Source: Symbiodinium natans (taxonomy: Eukaryota > Sar > Dinophyceae > Suessiales > Symbiodiniaceae). Taken from it: a stretch of DNA of 37,500 nucleotides. Of the stretch, positions 1-10,159 are shown one piece after another. The notes beneath the pieces were generated by a model. The model was given only the letters and a program-made list of their open reading frames with translations, did no database searches and was not told the DNA's origin. The stretch spans positions 1-37,500 of the forward strand of contig CAJNDS010002351.1 in NCBI GenBank assembly GCA_905221605.1. Reading direction: 5' to 3'. Positions within the stretch are counted from its first letter, which is position 1. Each line of letters starts with the position of its first letter. Position numbers and translations under genes: made by a program.

Positions 1-11
1 TCGTGCTCCTA

Positions 12-238
12 CTGTTGCTTCGTAGGGAATGGCATGGGGGAATGAGGGGCCTAGATATACCCTATAAGGCTTAAATAGGGTACCTCATTCCCTCATTCCC
101 GCAGAGCCGACAGCAAGTGTTGCGGGCTGGCTCTGGACGCTGTTCCAGTTTGACCCTGTTAAGATTTAGGGTTTAGGGTGTGTAAACCTTAAAGGGTGTA
201 TCTAGGCCCCTCATTCCCCCATGCCATTCCATACGAAG
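12..238. mobile_element. Family A palindromic element, composite copy
   Basis: The left arm (about 14-60) and right arm (about 185-245) are long inverted copies of each other (ttgcttcgtagggaatggca against its complement). The left half 22-104 is itself a short palindrome that begins GTAGGG and ends CATTCCCGCAG, so it could be a GT-AG intron. The enclosed 105-156 reads ADSKCCGLALDAVPV in one frame, and removal of 22-104 joins it in frame to RAPTVAS upstream. Arms and boundaries are seen; the intron role is inferred. A second frame through 105-160 is also open. Confidence 0.6.
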
Positions 239-239
239 C

Positions 240-314
240 AACCGTAAGAACAAGGAACACGAACGCACAAGATGGCCTTTTAGACAAACAGGCAAAGGGT
301 ACCCCTGGCACTAA
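240..314 (+). CDS. Exon candidate, basic peptide with stop
   Basis: It follows directly after the family A right arm, whose ...CGAAG could be an acceptor. The reading NRKNKEHERTRWPFRQTGKG then YPWH ends at TAA. It is only 24 residues, so it is weak on its own; the position beside an intron-like element is the main support. No family recognised. Confidence 0.2.
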   Translation, partial: NRKNKEHERTRWPFRQTGKGYPWH

Positions 315-452
315 ACCCTAAACCCGAAACCCTAAACCCCAAACCCCAAACCCCAAACCCTAAACCCTAAACCCTAAACCCTAAACCCCAAACCCCGAAC
401 CCTAAACCCTAAACCCTAAACCCTCAACCCTAAACCCTAAACCCTAAACCCC
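313..452 (-). repeat. Telomeric CCCTAAA array with variants
   Basis: About 20 heptamer units, C-rich on the + strand, mixed with CCCCAAA, CCCGAAC and CCCTCAA variants. The run is followed at about 453-535 by a short island with no clear reading. Confidence 0.95.
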
Positions 453-536
453 CATGGTGATGAGGTCAAGCACTCCGTCCACTCCGCGCTCTTCCTGGGC
501 ATGTGACCTTGCAGTTGGCTGTCAAGGCCACAGCTG

Positions 537-609
537 AGGGTTTAGGGTTTAGGGTTTAGGGTTTAGGGTTTAGGGTTTAGGGTTTAGGGTTTAGGGTTTA
601 GGGTTTAGG
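537..609 (+). repeat. Telomeric TTTAGGG array
   Basis: About ten perfect TTTAGGG units, the opposite orientation to the array at 313-452. The two therefore face each other across an 85-bp island. Confidence 0.97.
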
Positions 610-1144
610 GACTTAGGGGTTTAGGGTTTTACGGTTTTAGGGACTTGGGGGTTTAGGGCTTTCGGGTTTTGGGGTTTTGGGGTGTTGGGGGGTTAGGGTG
701 TTAGGGTTGCAGGGTTTTTGGGTTTTAGGCTTACAGGGTTTAGGGTTTTCATTGTTTTAGCGTTTAGGGTTTAGGGTTCCAGGGTTTTAGGGTTTTAGGG
801 TTTTAGGGTTTAGGGTTTTAGGTTTTTAGGGTTTTGGGGATGTTTGGGGTTGAAGGGTTTTAGGGTTCAGGATTTAGGGTTTTAGGGTCTTGGGGTTTCA
901 GGTTTTTTGGGTTTAGGGCTTTGTGTTAGGGTAGTGGGTTTTAGGGTTTTTAGGGTCTAGGGTTGTAGGGTTTCGGGTTTAGGGTTTTCGGGTTTAGGGT
1001 TGGGGTGTTGGGGTGTGGGTTTTTTGGGGTTTAGGGGTTCATGGTTCGGGTTTTTTGGGTGTTAGACTCAAGGTTTTAGGGTTTCGGGGTCTGGTTGTTT
1101 TTGGGGTTAGTGGTTTTAGAGTCACTCATTCATTTAGGGCTTAG
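610..1144 (+). repeat. Degenerate TTTAGGG-derived tract
   Basis: More than 500 bp of G/T-rich sequence made of decayed heptamers (TTTTAGGG, TTTCGGG, TTTGGGG, TTAGGG). There is no gene-like reading. It looks like an old array that has drifted. Confidence 0.9.
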
Positions 1145-1262
1145 GGCTCAAGGTTTAGGGTAGGGTTTAGGGCTTAGGGCTTAGGGCTTAGGGCTTAGGG
1201 CTTAGGGCTTAGGGCTTAGGGCTTAGGGCTTAGGGCTTAGGGCTTAGGGCTTAGGGCTTAGA
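1145..1262 (+). repeat. Homogeneous TTAGGGC variant array
   Basis: From about 1164 the sequence is an almost perfect run of GGGCTTA, a single-base variant of the telomere unit, for 13-14 copies. A run of one variant implies local tandem amplification after the mutation, not telomerase addition. Confidence 0.95.
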
Positions 1263-1338
1263 GTTTAGGATGTTATGTTTAGGGTTTAGGGTTTAGGGTT
1301 CTTATTCAGCAGTGTTTTTTGTTCTTGTTTGGTACGGT

Positions 1339-2512
<1,174 letters not shown>

Positions 2513-2534
2513 TTCTTGTTGTTCCATTCTTTGA

Positions 2535-2834
2535 AATGACAGTCTGGTGTTAAACCAGAGTGTGCGTGAGTGGGTGTCGTTCTGTGTCCAAGGCCAGTCA
2601 AACTGGGACGACGACAATCTCCTTCGTGGAGCTGTCCCCCAACCCGAGGATTGGTTGCGGGTTTGGAGTCGTTGCCTCAACCTGTTGTCGCAGAGGAAGT
2701 CCGAGAAGTTGCCTTTAACAGAAGACATCATATCCTCTGCCCGCTTGGTCGACACGAGGCCACTGAAAATCGAGGCCATCCAGTCGATGGAGACTGTGTT
2801 ATCCCACACTGTGCGGGATGAAAAGAAGCACTGA
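2535..2834 (+). CDS. Hypothetical protein or exon, 99 codons
   Basis: An open frame runs from just after a TGA at 2532 to TGA at 2832. A possible acceptor AG lies at 2541-2542, next to the GT minisatellite. The sequence is protein-like and outside any repeat, with WVSFCVQGQSNWDDDNLL followed by PQPEDWLRVWSRCLNLLSQR. No ATG opens it; GTG at 2547 is only a formal start, so an internal or last exon is more likely. The antisense frame is also open, because it runs on from the repeat ORF. I do not recognise the family. Confidence 0.35.
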   Translation, partial: NDSLVLNQSVREWVSFCVQGQSNWDDDNLLRGAVPQPEDWLRVWSRCLNLLSQRKSEKLPLTEDIISSARLVDTRPLKIEAIQSMETVLSHTVRDEKKH

Positions 2835-3345
2835 ATGTGGTATATGTGACGCCTCATAGAATGAGAAGACCAAAAGATGGGAAATATCGTGTGCGCGCAG
2901 TAATCTCACGGTTTGTTGTTTTAGACAAATAAGACACAACTGTAGAATTAGGGGCTGGGTTGTGTCTTAAAGGTTTTTGCTAGCCCAATGAAAGCACAGA
3001 ATGAAGATGCACATACATGTTACAACTGGGATTTTCTCCCGATGAGCTTAACATGGCAGACCTCTAAGAGTGCTAGTTTGGGGTACGCTTCCCGCCGTGT
3101 GTCTAAGGGTACTTTCATGGCTCCCCCAAGAGAATATGAGGGGGGTTTGGGTCTCTAAGGGCCCAGAACCCTAAACCCTAAGCCCTCAACCCTATACCCT
3201 AAAATTCTGGGATAGAAGGGTTCCCCAATTAAGGGAACACCCGGCCAGGCGAGATCATGCCAATCACCTGGAGAACACCATCCATGCACTCCGAGTGTGT
3301 GCTGCCTCTGCCTGTTTTTTTGCTGTAGCTCTTTCGCATCTTGCT
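2835..3345. other. Non-telomeric spacer with a small hairpin
   Basis: Mostly unique sequence. TAAGACACAAC at 2930-2940 pairs perfectly with 2959-2969 (11-bp stem, 18-base loop). Scattered CCCTAAA units lie at 3168-3203. An open + frame near 3230-3340 (LENTIHALRVCAASACFFAV) is possible but unsupported. Confidence 0.5.
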
Positions 3346-3351
3346 TATAGG

Positions 3352-3490
3352 GTTCTTAAGGCAGGGGGGGGTGCAAGGGGGGGTGGTACTTAGAGAGCCT
3401 TAGGGAAGCCTAGGAAGGCTTAGGGAGTAGTAGGCAAAATTAAGGAGCCTTGGGTTTCATGGCCCCTTGAACCCCCCCGCCCTTAAGAAC
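3352..3490. mobile_element. Short inverted-repeat element (GTTCTTAAGG ends)
   Basis: A perfect 10-bp inverted repeat, GTTCTTAAGG at 3352-3361 and CCTTAAGAAC at 3481-3490, bounds about 139 bp with G- and C-tracts inside each arm. It starts with GT and has AG at 3485-3486, so it could also act as an intron. Confidence 0.5.
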
Positions 3491-3598
3491 ACGACAAGTT
3501 GCTGATTGTACAGCCTTCAGTCCTCGCTAGTGCCACTGGCCGGTGTGTCAGCGCCCAGAAGTCCGATGGTCGCTACACAGACGAATTTATACAAACCA
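3491..3598 (+). CDS. Exon candidate after inverted-repeat element
   Basis: Starts just past the inverted repeat and is open through DKLLIVQPSVLASATGRCVS then AQKSDGRYTDEFIQT, running into CCCTAAA units that supply the stop. A 60-codon ORF in another frame (3506-3688) and a minus frame overlap it, so the frame is uncertain. No family recognised. Confidence 0.25.
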
Positions 3599-3702
3599 CC
3601 CCTAAACCCTATCAACCCTGTAAACCCTCTAAACCCTAAGTCTCCAAGTCCTAAAAAGAGAGGCCTGAGGTGGAATTCGGTGGGATAGACCTACATAGTC
3701 AC

Positions 3703-3793
3703 TTCTCTAAACTATTGTCCCTCTTGGGGTTCCTCATTCTAAGGCGGCCCCTCTTACGTAGGGTACCCAAAAAAGGGACCCTGATTTAGAGAA
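3703..3793. mobile_element. Family F inverted-repeat element
   Basis: TTCTCTAAA (3703-3711) and TTTAGAGAA (3785-3793) are inverted arms about 75 bp apart. Related ends (TTTAGAGAAGTGTCCATATGG) recur near 36418-36438, and a similar end (CCCACATGG) follows here, so this is a dispersed small element. Confidence 0.5.
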
Positions 3794-3892
3794 ACTGCCC
3801 ACATGGTAACCCTGTGAGGCCTAGTGGAAGATGCCCTGAACTCCGCACCCCGCTCCCTTCCCTCAGGCCTGAGGTTCCTAAGCCCCAGGCCC

Positions 3893-3962
3893 CAAACCCT
3901 AAACTCTAAACCCTAAACCCTAAACCCTAAACCCTAAACCCTAAACCCTAAACCCTAAACCC
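3893..3962 (-). repeat. Telomeric CCCTAAA array
   Basis: Nine to ten units, one of them CTCTAAA. The island after it (3973-4058) reads TLLRTLWTLADAPKPSYLLS in one + frame and ends before the next TTTAGGG units. Confidence 0.95.
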
Positions 3963-4474
3963 CAAGCCCTGTACCCTACTACGCACTCTTTGGACTCTTG
4001 CTGATGCACCGAAGCCTTCTTATTTGCTCAGCGATGTCATTTGCATCGGGCTCAGGGTTTAGGGTTTATCGTTCTTTAGGGTGTGGGGTTTAGGGTTTCG
4101 GGTTGCGGGGTTTGTAGGGTTTCAGTAGAGTTTAGGGTTTAGGGGTCAGGGCTCCGATGCGCATTCGCCGAACTTCGAGGGCCCGGAGGAACCTTCCAGG
4201 AGGGTTTTTTGTACTACCGCACTAGGGTTTAGGGTGTTTTGGCAGTTCGGTGGTCCTTTCCCCTTTCATCGGTTCAAGGTACCCTTTTTGAAGGAACTAG
4301 TCCCCCAAAAAGGGTACCCTCAGTGAAATAATATGGGGCTGCCAGGGTTTAGGGTTTGGGTTTGAAAGTATAGGTCCACCATACCTCCGAGACAGGGGGC
4401 GTTGCCTGAAATGCTTCTCAGTGGAGTATAAGAAACTCTGAAGCTCGATTCAGCCAAGGGAGTCAGTAGTTGGG

Positions 4475-4745
4475 TTAGGGTTTAGGGTTTAGGGTTTAGG
4501 GTTTAGGGTTTAGGGTTTAGGGTTTAGGGGTTGAGGGTCCTCCGGCCCTCAAGCAAATCCGTAATTAAGGGGACCTCAAGCGCAGCCATATTGGAGGAGC
4601 AGGGACCTTGGGGTCCCTATACTCGTGCACCCTGAGCTCCCAGGGTTTAGGGTTTAGGGTTTAGGGTTTAGGGTTTAGGGTTTAGGGTTTAGGGTTTAGG
4701 GTTTAGGGTTCAGGGTTTAGGGATCAGGGTTTAGGGTTTAGGGGG
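4475..4745 (+). repeat. Two TTTAGGG arrays around one island
   Basis: Arrays at about 4475-4527 and 4644-4742 are in the same orientation and enclose about 115 bp of unique sequence. The second has CAGGG and GATCAGGG variants at its 3' side. Confidence 0.93.
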
Positions 4746-5082
4746 GTTCAGGGGGGCTAGGTAACCCAAAGTTCCCTGATGCTCTAAGGCTCCCGAAGCT
4801 TCCCGAAGGTTCCCTAGGTACCTACCCCGCATGAAAACCCCCCCCCCCTCCCTTGAAGAACCCTACGAAAGGGATTTGATTTTGAGGGCAAAGCCTCAGC
4901 TCAGAATCATGCACTTGCAATGCAGGGTTTGGGTTTAGGGTTTAGGGAATAGGGGTTTTAGGGGTTTGTAGGGTTTTTGGGGTTTGTAGGTTTTTTAGGG
5001 GTCATCAAGGTGTATAGTGTTTCTAGGGTTTTTTGGGTTGAGTGAGGGTTTCGGGGTCAAGTCTTCAAGTTTCAGGATCCAG

Positions 5083-5139
5083 GATGAAAGAACTCAACCA
5101 CCTGGGCCAACAGTTGCAGCGCTTTGTGGGCTGCATGGG
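5083..5139 (+). CDS. Exon candidate MKELNHLGQQLQRFVGCMG
   Basis: Preceded by ...TTCAGGATCCAG (acceptor-like) and followed by GTTCAGG at 5140 and then a long telomere array. Nineteen residues, amphipathic. Support is the reading frame plus plausible splice signals; alone it is weak. Confidence 0.25.
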
Positions 5140-5153
5140 GTTCAGGAGGATTG

Positions 5154-5268
5154 GGTTTAGGGTTTAGGGTTTAGGGTTTAGGGTTTAGGGTTTAGGGTTT
5201 AGGGTTTAGGGTTTAGGGTTTAGGGTTTAGGGTTTAGGGTTTAGGGTTTAGGGTTTAGGGTTTAGGGT
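5154..5268 (+). repeat. Long pure TTTAGGG array
   Basis: About 16 perfect heptamers, one of the longest uninterrupted arrays in the window, between the exon candidate at 5083-5139 and a family I element at about 5275-5380. Confidence 0.97.
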
Positions 5269-5440
5269 AGTTGCATGGGCCCTTTACATCGCCCCTAACC
5301 TCCTTCAAAGGGTTCTGATGTATGGCCCCTTAACTTGCGCAGGGTATATAAGGGGTATAGAGGTCCAGTATAGGTACCCTTTTCAGGGTTTAGGGTTTAG
5401 GGTTTAGGGTTTAGGGATTAGGGATTAGGGTTTAGGTATT

Positions 5441-5626
5441 ATGCGACCATGTAACTACCCTCACAGCTGTGCTTGTGAGGTCCCCGCGCAGGTTCTGTCT
5501 GTTGATGTCTCGCAGCATTTCAACTGCGACGCGCAGCGCTGCCACTCATCAGCCGAGCTCAAGCGTTCTTGGTGGTCGGCACTGCAGCTAATGATGGGCT
5601 TCGAGCTAGAAAGTGTAGGCATCTGA
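5441..5626 (+). CDS. Hypothetical exon, 61 codons, Cys-containing
   Basis: Opens within 20 bp of the end of a TTTAGGG array. A possible acceptor CCTCACAG precedes CACEVPAQVLSVDVSQHF, NCDAQRCHSSAELKRSWW and a hydrophobic-acidic end at TGA (5624-5626). Codons are G/C-rich at third positions through the middle. The ATG at 5441 may be incidental. No family recognised. Confidence 0.3.
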   Translation: MRPCNYPHSCACEVPAQVLSVDVSQHFNCDAQRCHSSAELKRSWWSALQLMMGFELESVGI

Positions 5627-5929
5627 CTCATGACCCGAAGCCCCTAGGGTGGTGTGGAACTTCGCTTGGGGTTTGGAACACAAGCCACGAATGACGACAT
5701 ACTTCGCATAGTTAGGGCTTTCTCCCCGAAACCCGAAACCCGAAACCCCTTTTCAAAACCCAACGTGCACAAAATCAGCCTCTGAGGACACTGGCTGGTC
5801 AGAGTAAATGATAGGGAGCGAACTTTTTGAGGTCCCAGAGCCCAACCAGACCGACACTCTAAACCCGAAACCCTGAACCCTATCAGGAAAGCCCCAAACC
5901 GTAAGCCCTAGACCCTAAACTAGGACCCA

Positions 5930-6029
5930 GAGTAGGCCCTTGTTCCCCTTCTTTAGGGTTCAGGATCCCTCATGACCTCTTGAAGCCAAAAAAGGGCGCC
6001 CTTGTATTCCTAGGTTACTCTTAGGTCTG
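5930..6029 (+). mobile_element. Family D element
   Basis: Begins CTAGGACCCAGAGTAGGCCC and ends TTCCTAGGTTACTCTTAGGTCT, which is imperfectly inverted to the start. About 100 bp, with a conserved AAAAAGGGCGCCC core. Other copies lie near 8708, 21180, 28450, 32065 and 34679. Confidence 0.65.
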
Positions 6030-6427
6030 GTTGAATCTGAGGGTAGTTTCAGGGTTTAGGGTTTAGGGTTTAGGGTTTAGGGTTTAGGGGGGTCCCTGAC
6101 TCTCTTTATAGGGTTCTGCTGTATGGGCGCTTAATTTGTACAGGGTTTACAAGGGGTGTATACCGGGCCCCTTCAACTGAGAGGTGGTATAAGGTGAGTG
6201 TTTTGGTCTTAGGGTTTTCGGGAACCTAAACCCTAATCCTAAAGCCCTGAACCCTGAACCCTGAACCCTGAACCCTAAACCCTAAATCCTAAACCCTAAA
6301 CCCTAAACCCTAAACCCTAAACCCGAACTGCCCTTGCCAAAGCCAGCCTGCCATCAATACGTTCTGATCGAGGCGCGGAATCCATGCTCATTGCGAGCTG
6401 GCCCTATCCTTCCAGGGACACCAATAA

Positions 6428-6574
6428 TTAGGGTTTAGGGTTTAGGGTATAGGGTTTAGGGTTATAGGGTTTAGGGTTTAGGGTTTAGGGTTTAGGGTTT
6501 GGGGTTTAGGGTTTAGGGTTCAGGGTTTAGGTAAGGACACAGTGGACTACGTCCCTGGCAGCAACGCCGCGAAG
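6428..6574 (+). CDS. Exon candidate behind a telomere array
   Basis: 6428-6530 is a TTTAGGG array with variants. The following 6531-6574 reads GKDTVDYVPGSNAAK and stops at GTATAGGG, a possible donor. The next piece, VAEWPSLLQRKYGLQDDV (about 6597-6652), would join in frame only if 22 bases are removed, which is not a standard GT-AG cut. Weak individually. Confidence 0.25.
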
Positions 6575-6671
6575 GTATAGGGTTGCTCTGACTGTAGTTG
6601 CTGAGTGGCCAAGCTTGTTGCAGAGGAAATATGGCTTGCAGGACGATGTGTAAGCCCGATTCTATGGTTCT

Positions 6672-7100
6672 AGGGTTTAGGGTTTAGGGTTATAGGGTTT
6701 AGGGTTTAGGGTTTAGGGTCTCCCAAAGAGAGGGTACCTCTTTCGTACCCCCCAAAATCGAATAGAATAGAATCTCCTTAAAGGCCCCCCCCCAAAAAAA
6801 AAAAAAAAGATAAAAGTACCCCTACTTTCGGAAACCACCCATATGGTCTACACAACAAGCACAAGGTCCAAGGCATGAACTTCCTAAACCAAAAGCCCTT
6901 TATTGGGGTTTAGGGTTTAGGGTTTAGGGTTCAGGTTTCGGGTTTAGGGTTTAGGGTTTAGGGTTTAGGAATAGAATAATAGAATCCCCTAAGCCGCTAA
7001 CTACACTCAGATCCCCCAACCTTTCAGGTGGTACATTTCAGGTGGTAGTCATATACCCCCCCCCCTATACGCTTCTTAGGTAATTGAGCAAGAAAATGGG
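6672..7100. other. Arrays, family F-like element and homopolymers
   Basis: Contains TTTAGGG arrays at about 6673-6719 and 6904-6970, a C-run and A-run at 6787-6807, and an element-like stretch ending CCACCCATATGGTCTAC. A short + frame at about 6840-6905 reads HNKHKVQGMNFLNQKPF. Confidence 0.6.
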
Positions 7101-7197
7101 TCCTCAGAATGGTAGCGGTTCTAGGACTTCCTTTTTTGAACATGGGTTCGTCGAAGTGTCGCTAGGCGGTTGAGGGGTTTGGGTTGGTTGGGCACAG

Positions 7198-7281
7198 GAT
7201 CGAGGTGTCTTGTCCGCTTTGCTCTGCAACATTCGACGTCGGCCACACCATGTGAAGGCTCCGGGAACTTGGGTCGGCTAA
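7198..7281 (+). CDS. Possible terminal exon, 27 residues
   Basis: Follows GGCACAG (acceptor-like). Reads DRGVLSALLCNIRRRPHH then VKAPGTWVG and stops at TAA. The surroundings 7100-7530 have no telomere units and no longer ORF. Confidence 0.27.
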   Translation, partial: DRGVLSALLCNIRRRPHHVKAPGTWVG

Positions 7282-7536
7282 ACAAAGTGTTCAAAAAAGC
7301 GTAGTCACATGAAGCTTACGATCCTTCTTGTAGTTTTGGCCTGCTACATTCCCCGGGCCTTCTAGTACCGTGCTTGGCCAGCCCGGCAAGCCAGCACGGC
7401 AACACCCGGGGTGCGGATCTGAGAGCCTCACATCTTGCCTCCCCAGGGTGCCACTGTAGATCAAGGGCCGAGGAGCTGCGGGTGTGCGGGTAGCTACGAA
7501 CCCGATGAGCCGACTTGAGCCCGAAACCCCAAGTTT

Positions 7537-7600
7537 AGGGTTTAGGGTTTAGGGTTAGGGTTTAGGGTTTAGGGTTTAGGGTTTAGGGTTTAGGGTTTAG
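7537..7600 (+). repeat. TTTAGGG array
   Basis: Eight to nine units with one shortened TTAGGG. Confidence 0.95.
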
Positions 7601-7770
7601 AATTTAGGGCGATTAGGTTGAGCAATTGCGGTCTAAACCTTGTAGGCCCTCTTCCACCTAAACCCCGAAGCCCTCCGCCCACAGCCCTCCTCAGCTTAAA
7701 CTCAAAGCCAACCTAGCTCCAGGTTAAACCCCTACAATGAAGATGAAATCCCTCCTGCCCTAATTCAACG

Positions 7771-7858
7771 CTAAACCCTAAACCCTAAACCCTAAACCCT
7801 AAACCCTAAACCCTAAACCCTAAACCCTAAACCTTAAACCCTAAACCCTAAACCCTAA
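7771..7858 (-). repeat. CCCTAAA array
   Basis: About 12 units with one CCTTAAA. It faces the array at 7537-7600 across a 170-bp island. After it, about 7860-7928 is open as LNLAKITKAPQQRRRGKVQM, an uncertain exon. Confidence 0.95.
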
Positions 7859-8576
7859 GTCTGAACTTAGCGAAGATCACCAAAGCCCCTCAACAACGCA
7901 GACGTGGTAAAGTTCAGATGAGAGCCTCGTGAGGAGGAGCCTCAAAACCCGCAAACCCTTTTTAGGGTTTAAGGTTTAGGGTTTAGGAGCCAAAAGTTGC
8001 GTTCGTTTTCCGCGCACCCGAAAACCAGTGCCGGCGTGCACAGTTTACTGCTCTACTACGAGACCAAAACCCTACCCAGAGAAGGCACGTACGTTATGAG
8101 TCATGTATGAGAGTGAAAATGTAGTCCTAGTACTGAGATGAGAGTGGGATACCAAATCATGTCCGCTTTAACGGGTAACATTCTCGACCCTTAACCCTAA
8201 ACCCAGCCCTTAACTCTACTGACACCTTTATAAACCCACAACCAAGTTCAGGATAATTGGGGTAACCTGCCAAAATGATCCCCAAACCCCCAAAACCCAA
8301 AAGCCTAAAGCCGAAACCCTAAATCTCAGTTCAACGTTCCTAAAAGCCGTTGGACATCGAAACGCAGCATGGTGTCGCTATAGCCTCTCAGCCCTAAGGC
8401 CTAAGCCCTAAGCCCTAAACCCTAGCCCTAAACCCTAAACCCTAGCCCTAAGCCCCAAACCCTAAACCCTACAAACCCGATATCTTAGACACCCTACACA
8501 GTCTCTAGGTTTAAGCCGTCGCCCAAGGCTCCAGTGGCTCTTTTCTCCAAGTGCTGTGGGAGACCCCTGGCGCCCA

Positions 8577-8670
8577 TATGTATATATATATATATATGTA
8601 TATATGTGCATATATCTATATATATATACACATTTATGTGTATATATATATATATATATGTATGTACAGG
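8577..8670. repeat. TA-rich microsatellite
   Basis: Imperfect TATATA with ATG and CAC interruptions. The island just before it (8513-8575) can be read KPSPKAPVALFSKCCGRPLA but two frames are open. Confidence 0.95.
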
Positions 8671-8707
8671 GTTTGTAGGGTTTAGGGCTTAGAGTTTAGG
8701 ACTTTGT

Positions 8708-8812
8708 CTAGGCCCCAGGGTAGGCCCTTATTCGATTTTTGTCAGGGTTTGGGTTGCCTTCTAAGCTGCCTTTAAACCAAACAGGGCACTCTTGGAACAC
8801 CCAGGTTACTTT
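8708..8812 (+). mobile_element. Family D element, diverged
   Basis: CTAGGCCCCAGGGTAGGCCCTT at the start, AACAGGGCACTCTTGG in the middle and CCCAGGTTACT at the end match the family D layout. A pure TTTAGGG array (8812-8868) follows directly. Confidence 0.55.
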
Positions 8813-8924
8813 AGGGTTTAGGGTTTAGGGTTTAGGGTTTAGGGTTTAGGGTTTAGGGTGTAGTTGTGGGCTTAGGACTTTGGCTTAGATTTTGGTTTCG
8901 GGGGTGGGGTGAGGGTGGGGGAAA

Positions 8925-8990
8925 TTTGAGAATAGACAAGAGCTCCAACCTTTGACAGTCATGGCTGAGGATATCCTTCAGACTCTAAAG
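8925..8990 (+). CDS. Exon candidate with MAEDILQTLK
   Basis: Open frame FENRQELQPLTVMAEDILQT then LK, ending at CTCTAAAG|GCACGAGG. It follows a G-rich degenerate stretch. A second open island at about 9017-9107 reads TTTSDKRRNPIAFWSRFCVL. Short; frame choice rests on residue composition. Confidence 0.25.
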
Positions 8991-9186
8991 GCACGAGGGT
9001 TTGGGCCTTGGGCTTAGGATCGTAGCTCTATGACAACGACATCAGACAAGCGCAGGAATCCCATTGCATTCTGGAGTCGTTTCTGCGTTCTCGTTGATCG
9101 CCTGTGAACCTCACGGGGGACGACTGCAGGAATGGCAAGAAAAGGGTTTGGGCTTAGGGTTTAGGGATCCGTGTTCCTGATATCAG

Positions 9187-9215
9187 GTAAGGTTCCACCG
9201 CTCTTTTTCTACTAG
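9187..9215 (+). other. Possible 29-nt intron
   Basis: GTAAGGTTCC...CTCTTTTTCTACTAG has a consensus-like donor, a pyrimidine tract and a TAG acceptor, immediately before the 75-codon ORF at 9216-9440. Phase with the upstream exon cannot be confirmed. Confidence 0.3.
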
Positions 9216-9440
9216 CTGCCGCAACAGCGCGACGATTCTGCTGAAGTCTGCGTGTTGTTCGTATTTCGTAGACTTGGATTTCGCCTTGACGATTCAGCTC
9301 CAGATGCTAAGATCAGGCGTGAACATCAAGTCGTGCTGCCGTTCCTGCGTCTTGTGAAAGGGACGGCGTCCCTCGTGGTCCCTGCCTGCGAAGCGACAAG
9401 ACCCTGGAATCTGGAAGCCTTCCGTACATCAAAACCGTGA
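9216..9440 (+). CDS. Hypothetical exon, 74 residues
   Basis: Open from the putative acceptor at 9215 to TGA at 9438-9440. Contains SAEVCVLFVFRRLGFRLDD, then KIRREHQVVLPFLRLVKGTA, then a Cys/Trp-containing end. Among the longer non-repeat open frames on the + strand. The opposite strand is also open for 61 codons. Not assignable to a family. Confidence 0.32.
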   Translation: MPQQRDDSAEVCVLFVFRRLGFRLDDSAPDAKIRREHQVVLPFLRLVKGTASLVVPACEATRPWNLEAFRTSKP

Positions 9441-9454
9441 AGCCACTTTGCAGG

Positions 9455-9627
9455 TACAGTGATAGTGGTACCCTTTACCCTTTTTTGGTTCTGGGTTCCC
9501 TTATACAGCAACCAACCCCAAAAAAAGAGTGCCCTTATTGTAATATGGTTACTGGGCTACCAAGATACCCTTTAAGGGATGATATAGGGCCTTCGTTCCC
9601 TTATTCTAACATATGGTTACTGGGCTA
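9455..9627. mobile_element. Family E element(s), nested ends
   Basis: Begins near ACAGTGATAGTGGTACCCTT. The end TATGGTTACTGGGCTA occurs twice (about 9544-9559 and 9612-9627), with AAGGGATGATATAGGG between. The copy at 33477-33579 shows the family's ends more clearly: TAGCCCAGTGGTAC and TGGTGACTGGGC, roughly inverted. Confidence 0.55.
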
Positions 9628-9628
9628 T

Positions 9629-9760
9629 GAAGCAGATTCCGTCGATGACTCCAGAGCAGCAGCGTTTCAGGGGCAGGGATGGTGCAGTGCAGTGTCGTGG
9701 TCGCCAGATGGCCAAGTCTGCAAGATTCAGAGGTCGAGGGCAGCGCTTAGGGTTCAGGCC
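9629..9760 (+). CDS. Exon candidate with WD40-like SWSPDG motif
   Basis: One frame reads YEADSVDDSRAAAFQGQG then WCSAVSWSPDGQVCKIQ. The VSWSPDG core resembles the central strand of a WD40 repeat. A second frame starting at ATG 9627 (MKQIPSMTPEQQRFRGRDG) is equally open, so the assignment is tentative. Confidence 0.25.
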
Positions 9761-9903
9761 GAAACCTTTAAACCCTAAGCCCTAAACTAAAAACCCCTAA
9801 ACCCTAAGCCCTAAGCCCTAAACCCTGAACCCTGTAAACCCTAGACACCCTAAAGCCTAAGCCCTAAGCCCTAAGCCCTAAGCCCGAGGCCCTAAACCCT
9901 AAG
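9760..9903 (-). repeat. Degenerate CCCTAAA/CCCTAAG tract
   Basis: Mixture of CCCTAAA, CCCTAAG and CCCTGAA units. Nothing else seen. Confidence 0.85.
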
Positions 9904-10046
9904 TCAGATTGGGCGCCCTGCTTCCTCGCACGTCCCGACTGATCATGGCACCAGGTAGCAGCCGCTGGGCAACTTATGTGCCCTAAACCCTAAACCCTAA
10001 TTACTTCTTGGAAGAAGGCTTAAGTTCAAGTTTCCCCTCTTTTCAG

Positions 10047-10114
10047 GATTCCTCATGACCCCATCCAACCCTGCATGGTGAGCTGGGCCCTATCATCCCC
10101 CAAGGACCAAGGCG
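10047..10114 (+). CDS. Exon candidate with strong acceptor
   Basis: Preceded by a classic pyrimidine tract and acceptor, TTTCCCCTCTTTTCAG. Open as IPHDPIQPCMVSWALSSPK then DQG, and followed by GTTTGGGG and TTTAGGG-type repeat, a possible donor. The acceptor is the best evidence; 22 residues give no family. Confidence 0.32.
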
Positions 10115-10159
10115 GTTTGGGGTTTAGGGTTCAGGGTTTAGGGTTTGCGGTATTTTTGT

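Noticed and set aside
303-452. CRISPR array from the regular short repeats
   Set aside because: The heptamers are contiguous without spacers, and the eukaryotic character excludes it.
300-480. True chromosome end at the left of the window
   Set aside because: Arrays occur in both orientations throughout the window and unique sequence lies outside the first array, so no terminal telomere is present.
7340-7420. tRNA-like fold around CCGTGCTTGGCCAGCCCGGCAA
   Set aside because: A strong stem exists but there is no T-loop GTTC box or acceptor pairing at tRNA spacing.
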